Source: Crocosphaera sp038442745
Lineage (GTDB): Bacteria; Cyanobacteriota; Cyanobacteriia; Cyanobacteriales; Microcystaceae
Reading direction: 5' to 3'
Assembly: GCF_038442745.1 (NCBI RefSeq)
Contig: NZ_JARVCN010000134.1
Span: forward strand, 1 to 9,010
Length of the DNA: 9,010 nucleotides
The translations under genes were made by a program, and so were the position numbers. Shown here in pieces: positions 1 through 7,279 of this stretch. Positions within the stretch are counted from its first letter, which is position 1. Every line of letters starts with the position of its first letter. Under the pieces are notes generated by a model. That model was not told the origin of the DNA and ran no database searches. It saw nothing but the letters and a program-made list of their open reading frames with translations.

Positions 1-54
1 ATCTTTGTCCCCTAACTTTCGGCGAGTCCCCCCAGACTTTTTGAGAAGCTTCCT
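1..54. repeat. Left copy of 52-bp terminal inverted repeat (probable mobile-element end)
   Basis: Positions 3-54 are the exact reverse complement of 8959-9010, 52 of 52 bases. Bases 1-2 probably belong to the same repeat, but the right copy stops before them at the window edge. Inward of base 54 the two flanks differ completely. The repeat carries the last 13 codons and the stop of the phoX reading frame. Since the right copy is joined to an unrelated gene, these codons are probably not native phoX. It contains a short AGTC/GACT stem around a C/G run. The likely identity is the end of an insertion sequence extending outside the window; no transposase is visible here. A chimeric join is the alternative. 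Confidence 0.75.
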
Positions 55-2132
55 CGCTTCTCACTAGCCATGTTTTGACGAGTTCCATAAGCTTCTCCAG
101 GGTGTTGTACTGCTAAAAATAGGGTTTGTTGATCTTGTGTCAACCAAGGGCCAGTCATTTCTACTTCCATCGGCCCGATGGCAAAAGGAAAAGCTATCCC
201 CTCATTTTCTCCCTGAAGGGGTAAATACCATAAAGTATTGTTGCCAAAGATCCCTACTAAACTTTTCGTTTTTACTGGTTCCCCATTTTTCAGGCGATCC
301 TTAATTTCCCGATTATGACCACTGGTGGACATATCTGTTACCATCCATAAGTCTCCCTTCTGGTCAAACATCAGGTTATCCGGGTTAGAAAAACCCATCC
401 CTCCCGAGGCCGGTTCCCCTCCCGTTGCCAAGATATCCCAACGAAAGGTCATGGCCGCCGGATCGTTTTCATCTTCCATGATCTTCATAATCCAACCGTA
501 CTCATAATCCATTTCCCCATCGGGACCACGAAACACCCCTTGATCCGGTCCACCATCACCCCCAGAAGTTCCGGAAGTAAAGGTAACGTATAAGGTGCCG
601 TCTTTACCTATTTCTGTGTCTTCTGGACGTGCTGTACAAGTGATTCCAGCTGCATTGGCGGCAAAATGAGCATCGATTAAAATCGCGCCTTGTTTTTCTT
701 GGTCAGTTCCTAGATATAAGTCTCCCAAGGTTTTGAATTGGTCCTTAAAGGTGACAACGTCTTTATCCTGGGTAAGTTTCATGATTCCCCCAACTGTGCG
801 ATCACTGTTGGGTAAGGTGACTAAACCCCCTTGCACCTTTGAGGGTAACACTGGATCAATGGGGGTATCTGGGGTCAAGCGCACCCATCTTCCGCTTCCG
901 TCGGGGTTAAATACCGCACCGTATAACATTCCTGACTCCATGCAACAGGAATTATTCTTATCTTTGGGGTCAACAATGGTCTTATCTGAAACAAACTTAT
1001 AAAGATGTCCTCCTCTGCGATCGCATCCTGAATAAACAGCTAACTTTTTCCCTGTTTCGGCCCGAAATGCTACTGCTTCGTGACGATAACGCCCTAACCA
1101 AGTATGCTTTGTGCCATAATCATTTTTATCCCTGGGATCAATTTCTACCATCCAACCATACTTATTCCCCGCTAAACCAAAGACATTCCCCCGGCCATCA
1201 ATGTTTCTTTCGGTCATTAAAAAGGGTTTTTCTGAAGGATCTAAAGAGGAACCATCGGCCTTTACTGCTTCAGGAACTTGAAACTGAATATTCTCTTCTG
1301 CACTGAGTACGGTTCCCCAAGGAGTGGTTCCCCCGGCACAGTTTTGGAAAGTCCCGATGATTTTACTACCTAAACCGTCTTCGTAACCCTGCTTATTTTT
1401 TTTCTCAAACACTCTAATCCCTGGACCGGTTGCTTTGAGATAACGACCATCTTTTAACCCAGATATTCCTGTAATACGTCTATCTGCCTCTGAATAGGTG
1501 CGTTGCCATTGACCTTGAGCATTTTTTCTTAGAGAAATTATGCCAATTCCCTGATCGATTAAAGCTTCAGCCGCGATCGCTTCTATTTTAGTTTTTAGGA
1601 GATCATTTTTAGCTAAGGCAAAGGCATTGATTTCCCCATCGTTTTCATCTGCGATCGCTTTAACTTCCTCAAAAGGAAGGGATTTTCCGACCACTTTTTC
1701 GTAAGTTTCTCTCCAAGTTTTACCACTAATATATTCAAAGTTAATGGTTAAAAACCCCTCATTCGGTCGAGTTTCAACGAAGGACAAATAATCGTTATTA
1801 TAACCAAAGCGTGAGTCCCCTACTTTGTCCCCCCATTGGGCAATTACATCATAAGTAAATCCTTCTGGTAAAACCACATCATCTATAACTTCATAAGTTT
1901 TGTAATTTGATTTTTGTTGTTCATCGCTTAGTTTTTCGATGGTTAAGGGAATGGGTATTTTGACAGGAGTAAATGTCCAAGATTGACTGGCTTTAACAGT
2001 TGTCTTAACTATTTCTTTCCCTTTACTAGCAACCATAAACGGATAAGATAAAGCCTTAGTTCCTTGAGATAATAAGACTGTCCCTGTACTCATACCCAGA
2101 AATTTTAATATCTCCCGTCTTTTTATGCCCAT
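12..2132 (-). CDS. phoX: PhoX-type alkaline phosphatase (DUF839), Tat-exported, C-terminus probably replaced by a repeat
   Basis: The 706-aa frame starts with a Tat signal, KRREILKFLG at 4-13 followed by a short hydrophobic stretch, so export as a folded protein is expected. PhoX enzymes are Ca/Fe-dependent phosphomonoesterases that release phosphate from organic esters in the periplasm. Family motifs are clear: FGYNNDYLSF (109-118), NCAGGTTPWGT (264-274) with the Cys that would ligand iron, EEN (279-281), HEAVAFR (351-357), GCDRRGGHLYKF (369-380), TARPED (500-505), NPDNLMFD (583-590) and VQHPGE (675-680). The usual NHEY motif reads N-F-E-Y at 131-134. Residues 694-706 lie inside the 52-bp repeat, and the Pro-rich tail I expect after VQHPGE in cyanobacterial homologues is missing, so the gene is probably interrupted near codon 693. 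Three HIP1 sites (1017, 1573, 1651) suggest long residence. No strong ribosome site precedes the ATG. Family assignment is firm; intactness is doubtful. Confidence 0.9.
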   Translation of the reverse strand: MGIKRREILKFLGMSTGTVLLSQGTKALSYPFMVASKGKEIVKTTVKASQSWTFTPVKIPIPLTIEKLSDEQQKSNYKTYEVIDDVVLPEGFTYDVIAQWGDKVGDSRFGYNNDYLSFVETRPNEGFLTINFEYISGKTWRETYEKVVGKSLPFEEVKAIADENDGEINAFALAKNDLLKTKIEAIAAEALIDQGIGIISLRKNAQGQWQRTYSEADRRITGISGLKDGRYLKATGPGIRVFEKKNKQGYEDGLGSKIIGTFQNCAGGTTPWGTVLSAEENIQFQVPEAVKADGSSLDPSEKPFLMTERNIDGRGNVFGLAGNKYGWMVEIDPRDKNDYGTKHTWLGRYRHEAVAFRAETGKKLAVYSGCDRRGGHLYKFVSDKTIVDPKDKNNSCCMESGMLYGAVFNPDGSGRWVRLTPDTPIDPVLPSKVQGGLVTLPNSDRTVGGIMKLTQDKDVVTFKDQFKTLGDLYLGTDQEKQGAILIDAHFAANAAGITCTARPEDTEIGKDGTLYVTFTSGTSGGDGGPDQGVFRGPDGEMDYEYGWIMKIMEDENDPAAMTFRWDILATGGEPASGGMGFSNPDNLMFDQKGDLWMVTDMSTSGHNREIKDRLKNGEPVKTKSLVGIFGNNTLWYLPLQGENEGIAFPFAIGPMEVEMTGPWLTQDQQTLFLAVQHPGEAYGTRQNMASEKRGSFSKSLGGLAES

Positions 2133-2201
2133 AAACTTTCCTTAACTTTATTAATTAAGCTTTCTAAACAGGATATCTTAACTCGTTTTGTGTTTTTTCT
2201 C

Positions 2202-2242
2202 CTTATTCTCTTCTTAACCCTTGATCTGTTCAGACTTATTCA
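2202..2242. promoter_or_regulatory. Candidate Pho-box-like 11-bp-spaced repeats upstream of phoX
   Basis: On the plus strand, CTTATTCT (2202), CTTAACCC (2213) and CTTATTCA (2235) each match seven of eight positions of the cyanobacterial Pho box PyTTAAPyPy(T/A). All lie on an 11-bp register (2202, 2213, 2224, 2235), with the 2224 unit degenerate. A perfect single box, CTTAATTA, reads on the coding strand at 2159-2152, close to the phoX start. SphR/PhoB control of phoX is expected from biology. Against it, the array faces away from phoX and overlaps a dyad that could explain part of the pattern. Confidence 0.25.
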
Positions 2243-2260
2243 AGGGTAAAAACAGAAGAG
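2208..2260. other. Long imperfect inverted repeat (stem-loop) in the phoX leader
   Basis: Outer arms CTCTTCT (2208-2214) and AGAAGAG (2254-2260) enclose inner arms ACCCTTGA (2217-2224) and TCAAGGGT (2240-2247), with a 15-nt loop. The two-base and six-base spacers between inner and outer arms form an asymmetric internal loop. It lies about 75-130 bp upstream of the phoX ATG, downstream of the 2301-2750 gene on the same strand. It could be a terminator for that gene, an operator, or structure in the phoX leader. No long U run directly follows it on either strand, so a simple intrinsic terminator is not well supported. Confidence 0.4.
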
Positions 2261-2288
2261 TATTCAATTACTAGGTCATTTGAATGCT
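2248..2288 (-). terminator. Weak candidate terminator after the 149-aa membrane protein gene
   Basis: On the minus strand, ATTCAA (2285-2280) pairs with TTGAAT (2267-2262) across a 12-nt loop. After one mismatch, two more pairs extend the stem. CTTCTGTTTTT follows, ending at 2248. The stem is short and AT-rich and the T run starts late, so this is tentative. Confidence 0.25.
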
Positions 2289-2300
2289 TAACAGCTTACC

Positions 2301-2750
2301 CTATCCCTGATCTACAATAATTTTGATAGAGTCTAACTGAGATGCCCAAAATAAGGCTACCGAAATGGCCGCCATGATGATAAACCCGAACACATTTCCT
2401 AATATTTCTTTTTTCCAATCAATCAATAAGGAATCATCTTCATCTTTAGTCAAAGATATCAGAGCTACAAATCGCAAAACTAAGGTTAATAGAGACAGGA
2501 TAAACCAATAAATAGAATAAAGCTTTATAGCTATCAAAGACCAGGATATGTGCAACAAGAGTAATATGCCAGATACTAGGCACCACAGGGTTGTAAACCA
2601 TCGTACAGCATCAAATATGCGTTTCTGTCGCACTATCGGCAAGTTTGACCAACCTGATGAGTGTATTTCCCAAGCACTGTATATACCCAAGCTGAGGAAA
2701 ATTAATGCTATTACGATTAGAGAATAACCAAGAATATAAAAAAATAACAT
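2301..2750 (-). CDS. Small four-helix integral membrane protein, function unknown
   Basis: This 149-aa protein is mostly hydrophobic, with likely membrane helices at about 3-25, 51-72, 76-99 and 117-137. A basic loop (RQKRIFDAVR, 41-50) lies between helices 1 and 2. An acidic loop (TKDEDDSLLIDWKKE, 101-115) precedes helix 4. I recognise no family motif. It lies 73 bp downstream of the glycosyltransferase fusion on the same strand with no clear terminator between, so co-transcription is plausible. That would suggest, without proving, a partner role in membrane-linked glycan work. The ATG at 2750 has no obvious Shine-Dalgarno sequence, but the first helix starts immediately after it, so this start is reasonable. 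The hydrophobic periodicity argues for a real gene. Confidence 0.75.
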   Translation of the reverse strand: MLFFYILGYSLIVIALIFLSLGIYSAWEIHSSGWSNLPIVRQKRIFDAVRWFTTLWCLVSGILLLLHISWSLIAIKLYSIYWFILSLLTLVLRFVALISLTKDEDDSLLIDWKKEILGNVFGFIIMAAISVALFWASQLDSIKIIVDQG

Positions 2751-2823
2751 TAACTGGGTTATTTTTCATCTGTACTAACTAAAGTTTAACGGCGATCTCC
2801 TGTTTTTGCAACAGTACCGAAAA

Positions 2824-4857
2824 CTACAGTTCATCTCGCAATGATGCAACGCTAAATTCTTGCTTTTGCCAAATTGTCCACAAGTACCCCAATATAAAAG
2901 GTAACCATAAAAATAATCTCTCTTGACTCGTTAAAAACCAACTTGTATCTCCTAATGCCTTACGATATTGTAAAACAAAATAAATAAAACTCGATAAACT
3001 AATTAAACGAACTCCTATATTTTGATTGACTACAGCAAAGGGAATAATCCAAGTAAAATACCAAGCATGAATAATAGGAGAAACTAGATATAAGAAAAAA
3101 AAGTATCCTAAACTAAATTGGTGAAAAGTTCTTGTTTGAGTTAATAACCAAATTATAGCAATTACTAAGGGAATAGCATAAATCCAATTCCATTGACGGG
3201 AATTTTGCCAAACTAAACCTAATAAATAGGGAAAAAATTCGGCACTTTTTCCATAGGAAACGAAGCTAGAACTAGTGGGAATCAGAGGACATTCTTCTGG
3301 AGAACAAAAAGGAATTGCACTTAAAAATAATGGCAATAATCCACTTATTAATACTAAAGCGGAGAATGAAAAATTAATCCGACGAAAAGCTTGCCAGATT
3401 AAAAAGCCTAAAATCGGCAAAGATATCCATTTAACAGCAATACTAAAGCCGATGAAGACACTGGATAAAAGCAATTTTTTAGGAAATACATAGTTGTGAT
3501 TATAATCAAAAATCAACCAAGAAATTACTAAAGGCAAAATAAACCAACTATCATAGTGAGCCCCCCCAGCAAAAGAATAAATCACTAGAGGATTCCAAGC
3601 ATAAAGTAAGGTTTTTCTTTCACCAAAACGACGGGCTAACAACCAACAAATCAGCAAATCAGCAACAATAAATCCCAATTTAAAAATAATTACACTGGGA
3701 CTAATGGTCGCTAAAAAACGAAATCCCCATTGTGTAATAGGGGGATAAATAGCAGAGGTATCAAGATGATTAATTAGAGACCACCATTCTGTTCGATAGG
3801 GCATTAATTCAGCTGCATTAGGTGCAAAATGATAGGGACTAATTCCTAATGTTTGTAAATATCCTTCCCAGAGATATCTCCAGACATCATCCCCTGGATA
3901 CATCGGCAGTAGCAATAAACGAGTCAAGATTGTAACTGTCCAAAACCAAACCTTTGAAAGATTACTAATTCCCCAAGATAAAAAAAATCCTAATCCCATA
4001 ATTCCTATCCCTTGCCAAAATGCAGGAACAGTTTCTATCTTGATAAAATCTCCGTTAGGAATAATTAAAATTGTTCCTAGAAGCAGAAAAATAGATGAAA
4101 GTAACAATAAAAATTTAGATAAATCAAACTTTCTTTTATCTCTTAAATATAAATTTACTAGGGTTGCTAAAATAATAATTCCGGCTTGAATACTTCCAGA
4201 AATTGTCCCAGAAATTTTTGATTTTCCTCCTTTTCGAGAATAGTAATTTACAGGAATTTCACAAATATTTAAATTAGATTGAATTGCTTTAACTTGCATT
4301 TCAACCGTCCAACCAAATCCTCTATCTTCCATCGAAAAACTTTCTAATGCAGAACGACGAATTAAGCGTAAAGGACCCAAATCATGGTATGAATAACCCC
4401 ATCCTAATTGAATCAGAAAACTAGCTAATCGGTTACCAAATTTTTGTACGGGTGTCATGGCTTGACAACCCTTCACTGTGGCAGTGCGATCGCCTAAAAT
4501 CAGGTCATGGGTTTTTTGTTTCAGCCAAAATTCCTCAAGTTGTTTTAGATCATCACTGCCATCTCCATCACAGAACAAAATCCACTCAATTTCAGGGGGT
4601 AAATTCTGTAACCCCGTCCAACAAGCTTGTCCATACCCAACAATGGGTTCAGAAATGACTTCAACTCCTGCTTTTTCTGCTAAAGTTGCACTGCGATCGC
4701 TACTACCATTATCAACAATGCGAATTTTCTGCAATCCTAAATCATGTAGAGAGTCAATAACATTAATAATAGTTGCTTCTTCATTACGAACTGGAATAAT
4801 AACTAAAATATTAACTAAGGCTTGATCTTTCTGGGAATTTGAATTAACGTTACTCAT
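2824..4857 (-). CDS. Fusion of GT2 polyprenyl-phosphate sugar synthase with GT-C-type membrane glycosyltransferase
   Basis: The N-terminal part (about 17-220) is a family 2 glycosyltransferase like DPM1/polyprenyl-phosphate glucosyl- or mannosyltransferases: IIPVRNEE (20-27), VDNGSSD (48-54), an acidic metal/nucleotide site CDGDGSDD (96-103), GDR (122-124), GPLRLIRRSAL (161-171) and RGFGWTVEMQ (179-188). A linker with one helix (about 223-238) leads to a polytopic part of about ten helices. That part carries GT-C-like landmarks: YPGDDVWRYLWEG (320-332) with a probable catalytic Asp, YPP (371-373), GGAHYDSW (431-438) and HAWYFTWIIP (597-606). By family logic, the first half charges a polyprenyl phosphate with sugar and the second half uses that lipid-linked sugar as donor on the outer face. 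Sugar and acceptor cannot be read from sequence. Two HIP1 sites (4486, 4693) lie in it. AGG abuts the ATG, a poor ribosome site. Confidence 0.85.
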   Translation of the reverse strand: MSNVNSNSQKDQALVNILVIIPVRNEEATIINVIDSLHDLGLQKIRIVDNGSSDRSATLAEKAGVEVISEPIVGYGQACWTGLQNLPPEIEWILFCDGDGSDDLKQLEEFWLKQKTHDLILGDRTATVKGCQAMTPVQKFGNRLASFLIQLGWGYSYHDLGPLRLIRRSALESFSMEDRGFGWTVEMQVKAIQSNLNICEIPVNYYSRKGGKSKISGTISGSIQAGIIILATLVNLYLRDKRKFDLSKFLLLLSSIFLLLGTILIIPNGDFIKIETVPAFWQGIGIMGLGFFLSWGISNLSKVWFWTVTILTRLLLLPMYPGDDVWRYLWEGYLQTLGISPYHFAPNAAELMPYRTEWWSLINHLDTSAIYPPITQWGFRFLATISPSVIIFKLGFIVADLLICWLLARRFGERKTLLYAWNPLVIYSFAGGAHYDSWFILPLVISWLIFDYNHNYVFPKKLLLSSVFIGFSIAVKWISLPILGFLIWQAFRRINFSFSALVLISGLLPLFLSAIPFCSPEECPLIPTSSSFVSYGKSAEFFPYLLGLVWQNSRQWNWIYAIPLVIAIIWLLTQTRTFHQFSLGYFFFLYLVSPIIHAWYFTWIIPFAVVNQNIGVRLISLSSFIYFVLQYRKALGDTSWFLTSQERLFLWLPFILGYLWTIWQKQEFSVASLRDEL

Positions 4858-5013
4858 CCTGTTTTTTCATTTAGTTTTAAGCATAAAGCTATAGGATAAT
4901 GAAAGTAGCGAAATCTTGTACCATAATTAATGATTATCTTATCATCTTCTCAACCTAAATTAAGATTTTTCGTTTTAGATAGTTAGTGAGGAATGAACTT
5001 AGAGGAGACAATT
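4858..5013. promoter_or_regulatory. Divergent intergenic region with promoters for the flanking genes
   Basis: This AT-rich stretch separates the minus-strand glycosyltransferase from the plus-strand lipoprotein, so it must hold both promoters if each is transcribed from here. I see TATA-like words (such as GGATAAT at 4894-4900 and TAATTAT read on the minus strand near 4930-4924) but no convincing paired -35/-10 boxes. The overlapping short dyads in 4923-4944 are too AT-biased to interpret. The region is inferred from gene orientation. Confidence 0.4.
5003..5007 (+). promoter_or_regulatory. Ribosome binding site that sets the DUF547 lipoprotein start
   Basis: AGGAG lies six bases before the ATG at 5014. 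The upstream in-frame ATG at 4993 has only GAGG one base away, too close to work. The signal peptide also begins naturally at 5014. Confidence 0.7.
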
Positions 5014-5871
5014 ATGAACAGACGAGTAATACCAATTATTTTATTGCTTACAGCATGGGGAATTGCTAGTTGTGCAACAGTTGACGAGGGAACGCAAAGC
5101 GAAACTTCTCTCATTGATCAAAGTCAGATTGAAACAATTGTTAGTGCTAATCCTTTTGATTATCAAGATTATGCTACGGTATTAGAAACCTATGTTAATG
5201 AGGGTGGACTAGTCGATTATGAAGGGTTACAGGCTAATCGAGAACAGCTAGATCGCTTTAATCGCTCTTTGGGAGAAGTTACCCCCGAAGTTTACAATAG
5301 CTGGAGTGAAGAAGAAAAACTAGCTTTTTTAATTAATGCCTACAATTCATTTACCTTAGAGTCAATTATCGACCAAAATCCCCTCAAGGCCAGTATTAGG
5401 GAGATTCCTGGAGTGTGGAAAAGACGAAAATTTTTCCTCACCCAAACTGAAAAAACGCTAGATAATATCGAACACGATGTTATTCGCCAAGAGTTTAACG
5501 AGCCGAGAATTCATGCTGCTTTGGTTTGTGCTGCAATTAGCTGTCCACCCCTCCGTAATGAACCTTATCTTCCCGAACGGTTAGACGCACAATTGGAAGA
5601 TCAGTCGGAAAAATGGATTGCTAGTTCTCATGGTTTTCAGATAGATCGACAAAATAATAGCGTTGCTATTTCAGCAATTTTTAAGTGGTTTGGGGAAGAT
5701 TGGCTCGAAACCTACAGTACTGAAGAGAAATTTGCTGGTAGCGAGAGGGAAAAAGCAGCACTTAATTTTATTAGTCAATATGTCCCTCCCGAAATTAGAA
5801 CATATTTGGCACAAGGCAATTATCGAATTAACTATTTAGATTATGACTGGTCTTTAAATAAACAAAATTAG
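5014..5871 (+). CDS. DUF547-domain lipoprotein
   Basis: From the ATG at 5014 the product is 285 aa. It has a lipoprotein signal: MNRR, a hydrophobic core, then the lipobox IASC with Cys20 as the lipidation site, so it should be membrane-anchored facing the periplasm. The rest matches DUF547: a start around DYATVLETYVNEGGLVDYEGL (52-72), EEKLAFLINAYNSFTLESI (100-118), IEHDVIRQEF (152-161), the hallmark RIHAALVCAAISCPPLR (165-181) and SAIFKWFGEDW (220-230). The molecular function of DUF547 is unknown to me, so none is assigned. An in-frame ATG seven codons upstream (4993) is less likely because it would put acidic residues before the signal peptide. The next gene follows 56 bp downstream on the same strand with no hairpin between, so a two-gene transcript is possible. 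Confidence 0.88.
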   Translation: MNRRVIPIILLLTAWGIASCATVDEGTQSETSLIDQSQIETIVSANPFDYQDYATVLETYVNEGGLVDYEGLQANREQLDRFNRSLGEVTPEVYNSWSEEEKLAFLINAYNSFTLESIIDQNPLKASIREIPGVWKRRKFFLTQTEKTLDNIEHDVIRQEFNEPRIHAALVCAAISCPPLRNEPYLPERLDAQLEDQSEKWIASSHGFQIDRQNNSVAISAIFKWFGEDWLETYSTEEKFAGSEREKAALNFISQYVPPEIRTYLAQGNYRINYLDYDWSLNKQN

Positions 5872-5927
5872 GTAGTGACTCCCAGAAATACATTACAGAA
5901 GATAATATTTTAGATAACAGTAAATAA

Positions 5928-7268
5928 ATGCTCAGTATGCACACAACAGCAATTGATTTTATACAGCGTTTTATCGGAAAAGATTTAAGCGATCGAAATA
6001 TACTCCAAGAGTTTTCAGATCAAGTCATATTCTCTAGTTGGTTAAAAAAACAATATCCTCATAGATCACAAGAAATCTATCGTGCCATGCTGTTGGTAGC
6101 ACGACCATATTTTGAGTATAAAGATACCCCTGTCTTCGTTGTCCCTTATGTCGATACACTTTTTATTACGGGGTCTAGTGACTCTAGCATCAGCTTCATT
6201 AGACCTAGTAGTTTAGGGACTCAAAAACAACTTATACTTGACATACCACACGCCGGAACCTTACCACCTTCTTGTGTTGATGGACTATTATCTGATCAAG
6301 TAATTGCCGATGAATCCATAACCTCTAGCAATCCCTACACAATTTGGAATCAAGCAGATGTTGGGGTTTTAGAGGTCTCTGGAAGTATTTGGCAAAATCA
6401 TCAAAATTTTGTTTGTGGTTCGGCAGTATTAACAAATTTGATTATCAGCAACGGAAATCGGGCCCCAGCAAGGGAAGGTAGAACAAATCAGGTCTACAAT
6501 ACACACACTTATCGTGGTACCCCTCTATACAAAGATATTTCTCAGCCTACTGACGAAACAAAACTAAGGTTAAAACGGAATCATGATTTGAGCATTGCTG
6601 TTGCTGGAGCATGTCGTGCTGCTGCCTATGTGACAAATGGGGATTATCCTATTATCTGTTTAGAACCACATAGTTATTCGGCATTTTCCCATGAAATACT
6701 CGATGCCTTGTTTTCACCTCAACTAAATGGTCTGAATTTAACTAAATTTGCACCCCACAATGGTGGTACACATACCAAGGCACTACTAGATTATCTGCGC
6801 AATACCTATGACAAAAAATCATATCAAGAGTTAGTTAGACCATTAGTGTCAGTCTTAGATGTTTCAAGTCCTGACGAACCAGATAAATACAGCACTGTTA
6901 ATCAATCTGAAATGGAAGCTTTTGTCGATCCCTTTATTACCATGATAGAGGAGGCTTCTAATATGCTCCCCATTAATCTTGATGATTGGGAAAAATCCCG
7001 TCCTGATGTTTATGGTGCTACCAGTACCATGTTGATAAGGTTAGAAGAAGTGATAAAAAAAGCCAATTATTATCTTGATATCAATGATGACAACGTAATA
7101 CCAAAAACCATAAATACGGTCACAATTGAATATAATAGGGGACTTGTAACATCCAACGAAACCTCTAACATCCACACCAGTGAAGAAGATTTTTACAAGC
7201 GTTGTCAATTGGTTGGTGAGGCATTTGTAGCTGGCATCAAGAACATGCAAAATATGTTTTTATTGTAA
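5928..7268 (+). CDS. N-formylglutamate amidohydrolase-like protein, atypical and extended
   Basis: The 446-aa product has no signal peptide or membrane helix. Its middle follows the order of motifs in the N-formylglutamate amidohydrolase (HutG/FGase) fold: LILDIPHAGTLPPS (102-115), like the family's HSG segment; ISNGNRAPAREGR (173-185), like the DxNR segment; NTHTYRGTPLYKD (191-203); an Arg/His-rich helix at 213-232; EPHSYS (246-251), like the late acid-His-Ser metal site; and APHNGGTHTKALLDYL (275-290). His108 and His248 are therefore likely metal ligands (inference). About 100 residues before and 150 after this core match nothing I know. That makes it longer than typical FGases of roughly 260-300 aa, so substrate and reaction are open; a related amide hydrolase is possible. 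There is no clear ribosome site. ATG at 5937 (MHTTAID) is an equal alternative start. Convergent with the next gene, 11 bp apart. Confidence 0.65.
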   Translation: MLSMHTTAIDFIQRFIGKDLSDRNILQEFSDQVIFSSWLKKQYPHRSQEIYRAMLLVARPYFEYKDTPVFVVPYVDTLFITGSSDSSISFIRPSSLGTQKQLILDIPHAGTLPPSCVDGLLSDQVIADESITSSNPYTIWNQADVGVLEVSGSIWQNHQNFVCGSAVLTNLIISNGNRAPAREGRTNQVYNTHTYRGTPLYKDISQPTDETKLRLKRNHDLSIAVAGACRAAAYVTNGDYPIICLEPHSYSAFSHEILDALFSPQLNGLNLTKFAPHNGGTHTKALLDYLRNTYDKKSYQELVRPLVSVLDVSSPDEPDKYSTVNQSEMEAFVDPFITMIEEASNMLPINLDDWEKSRPDVYGATSTMLIRLEEVIKKANYYLDINDDNVIPKTINTVTIEYNRGLVTSNETSNIHTSEEDFYKRCQLVGEAFVAGIKNMQNMFLL

Positions 7269-7279
7269 ATTATCCATTT

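Noticed and set aside
325..1306. Plus-strand open frames at 325-507, 733-1002 and 1067-1306
   Set aside because: They lie antisense within phoX, lack ribosome sites and resemble no protein family.
3275..4825. Plus-strand open frames at 3275-3493, 4452-4658 and 4478-4825
   Set aside because: They are antisense to the glycosyltransferase fusion, whose own frame carries clear family motifs; these do not.
4993..5013. Upstream ATG as the start of the DUF547 lipoprotein
   Set aside because: GAGG is only one base from this ATG, while AGGAG is well placed for 5014 and the signal peptide begins there.
7041..7250. Minus-strand open frame of 69 codons
   Set aside because: It is antisense inside the amidohydrolase-like gene, with no start signals or motifs.
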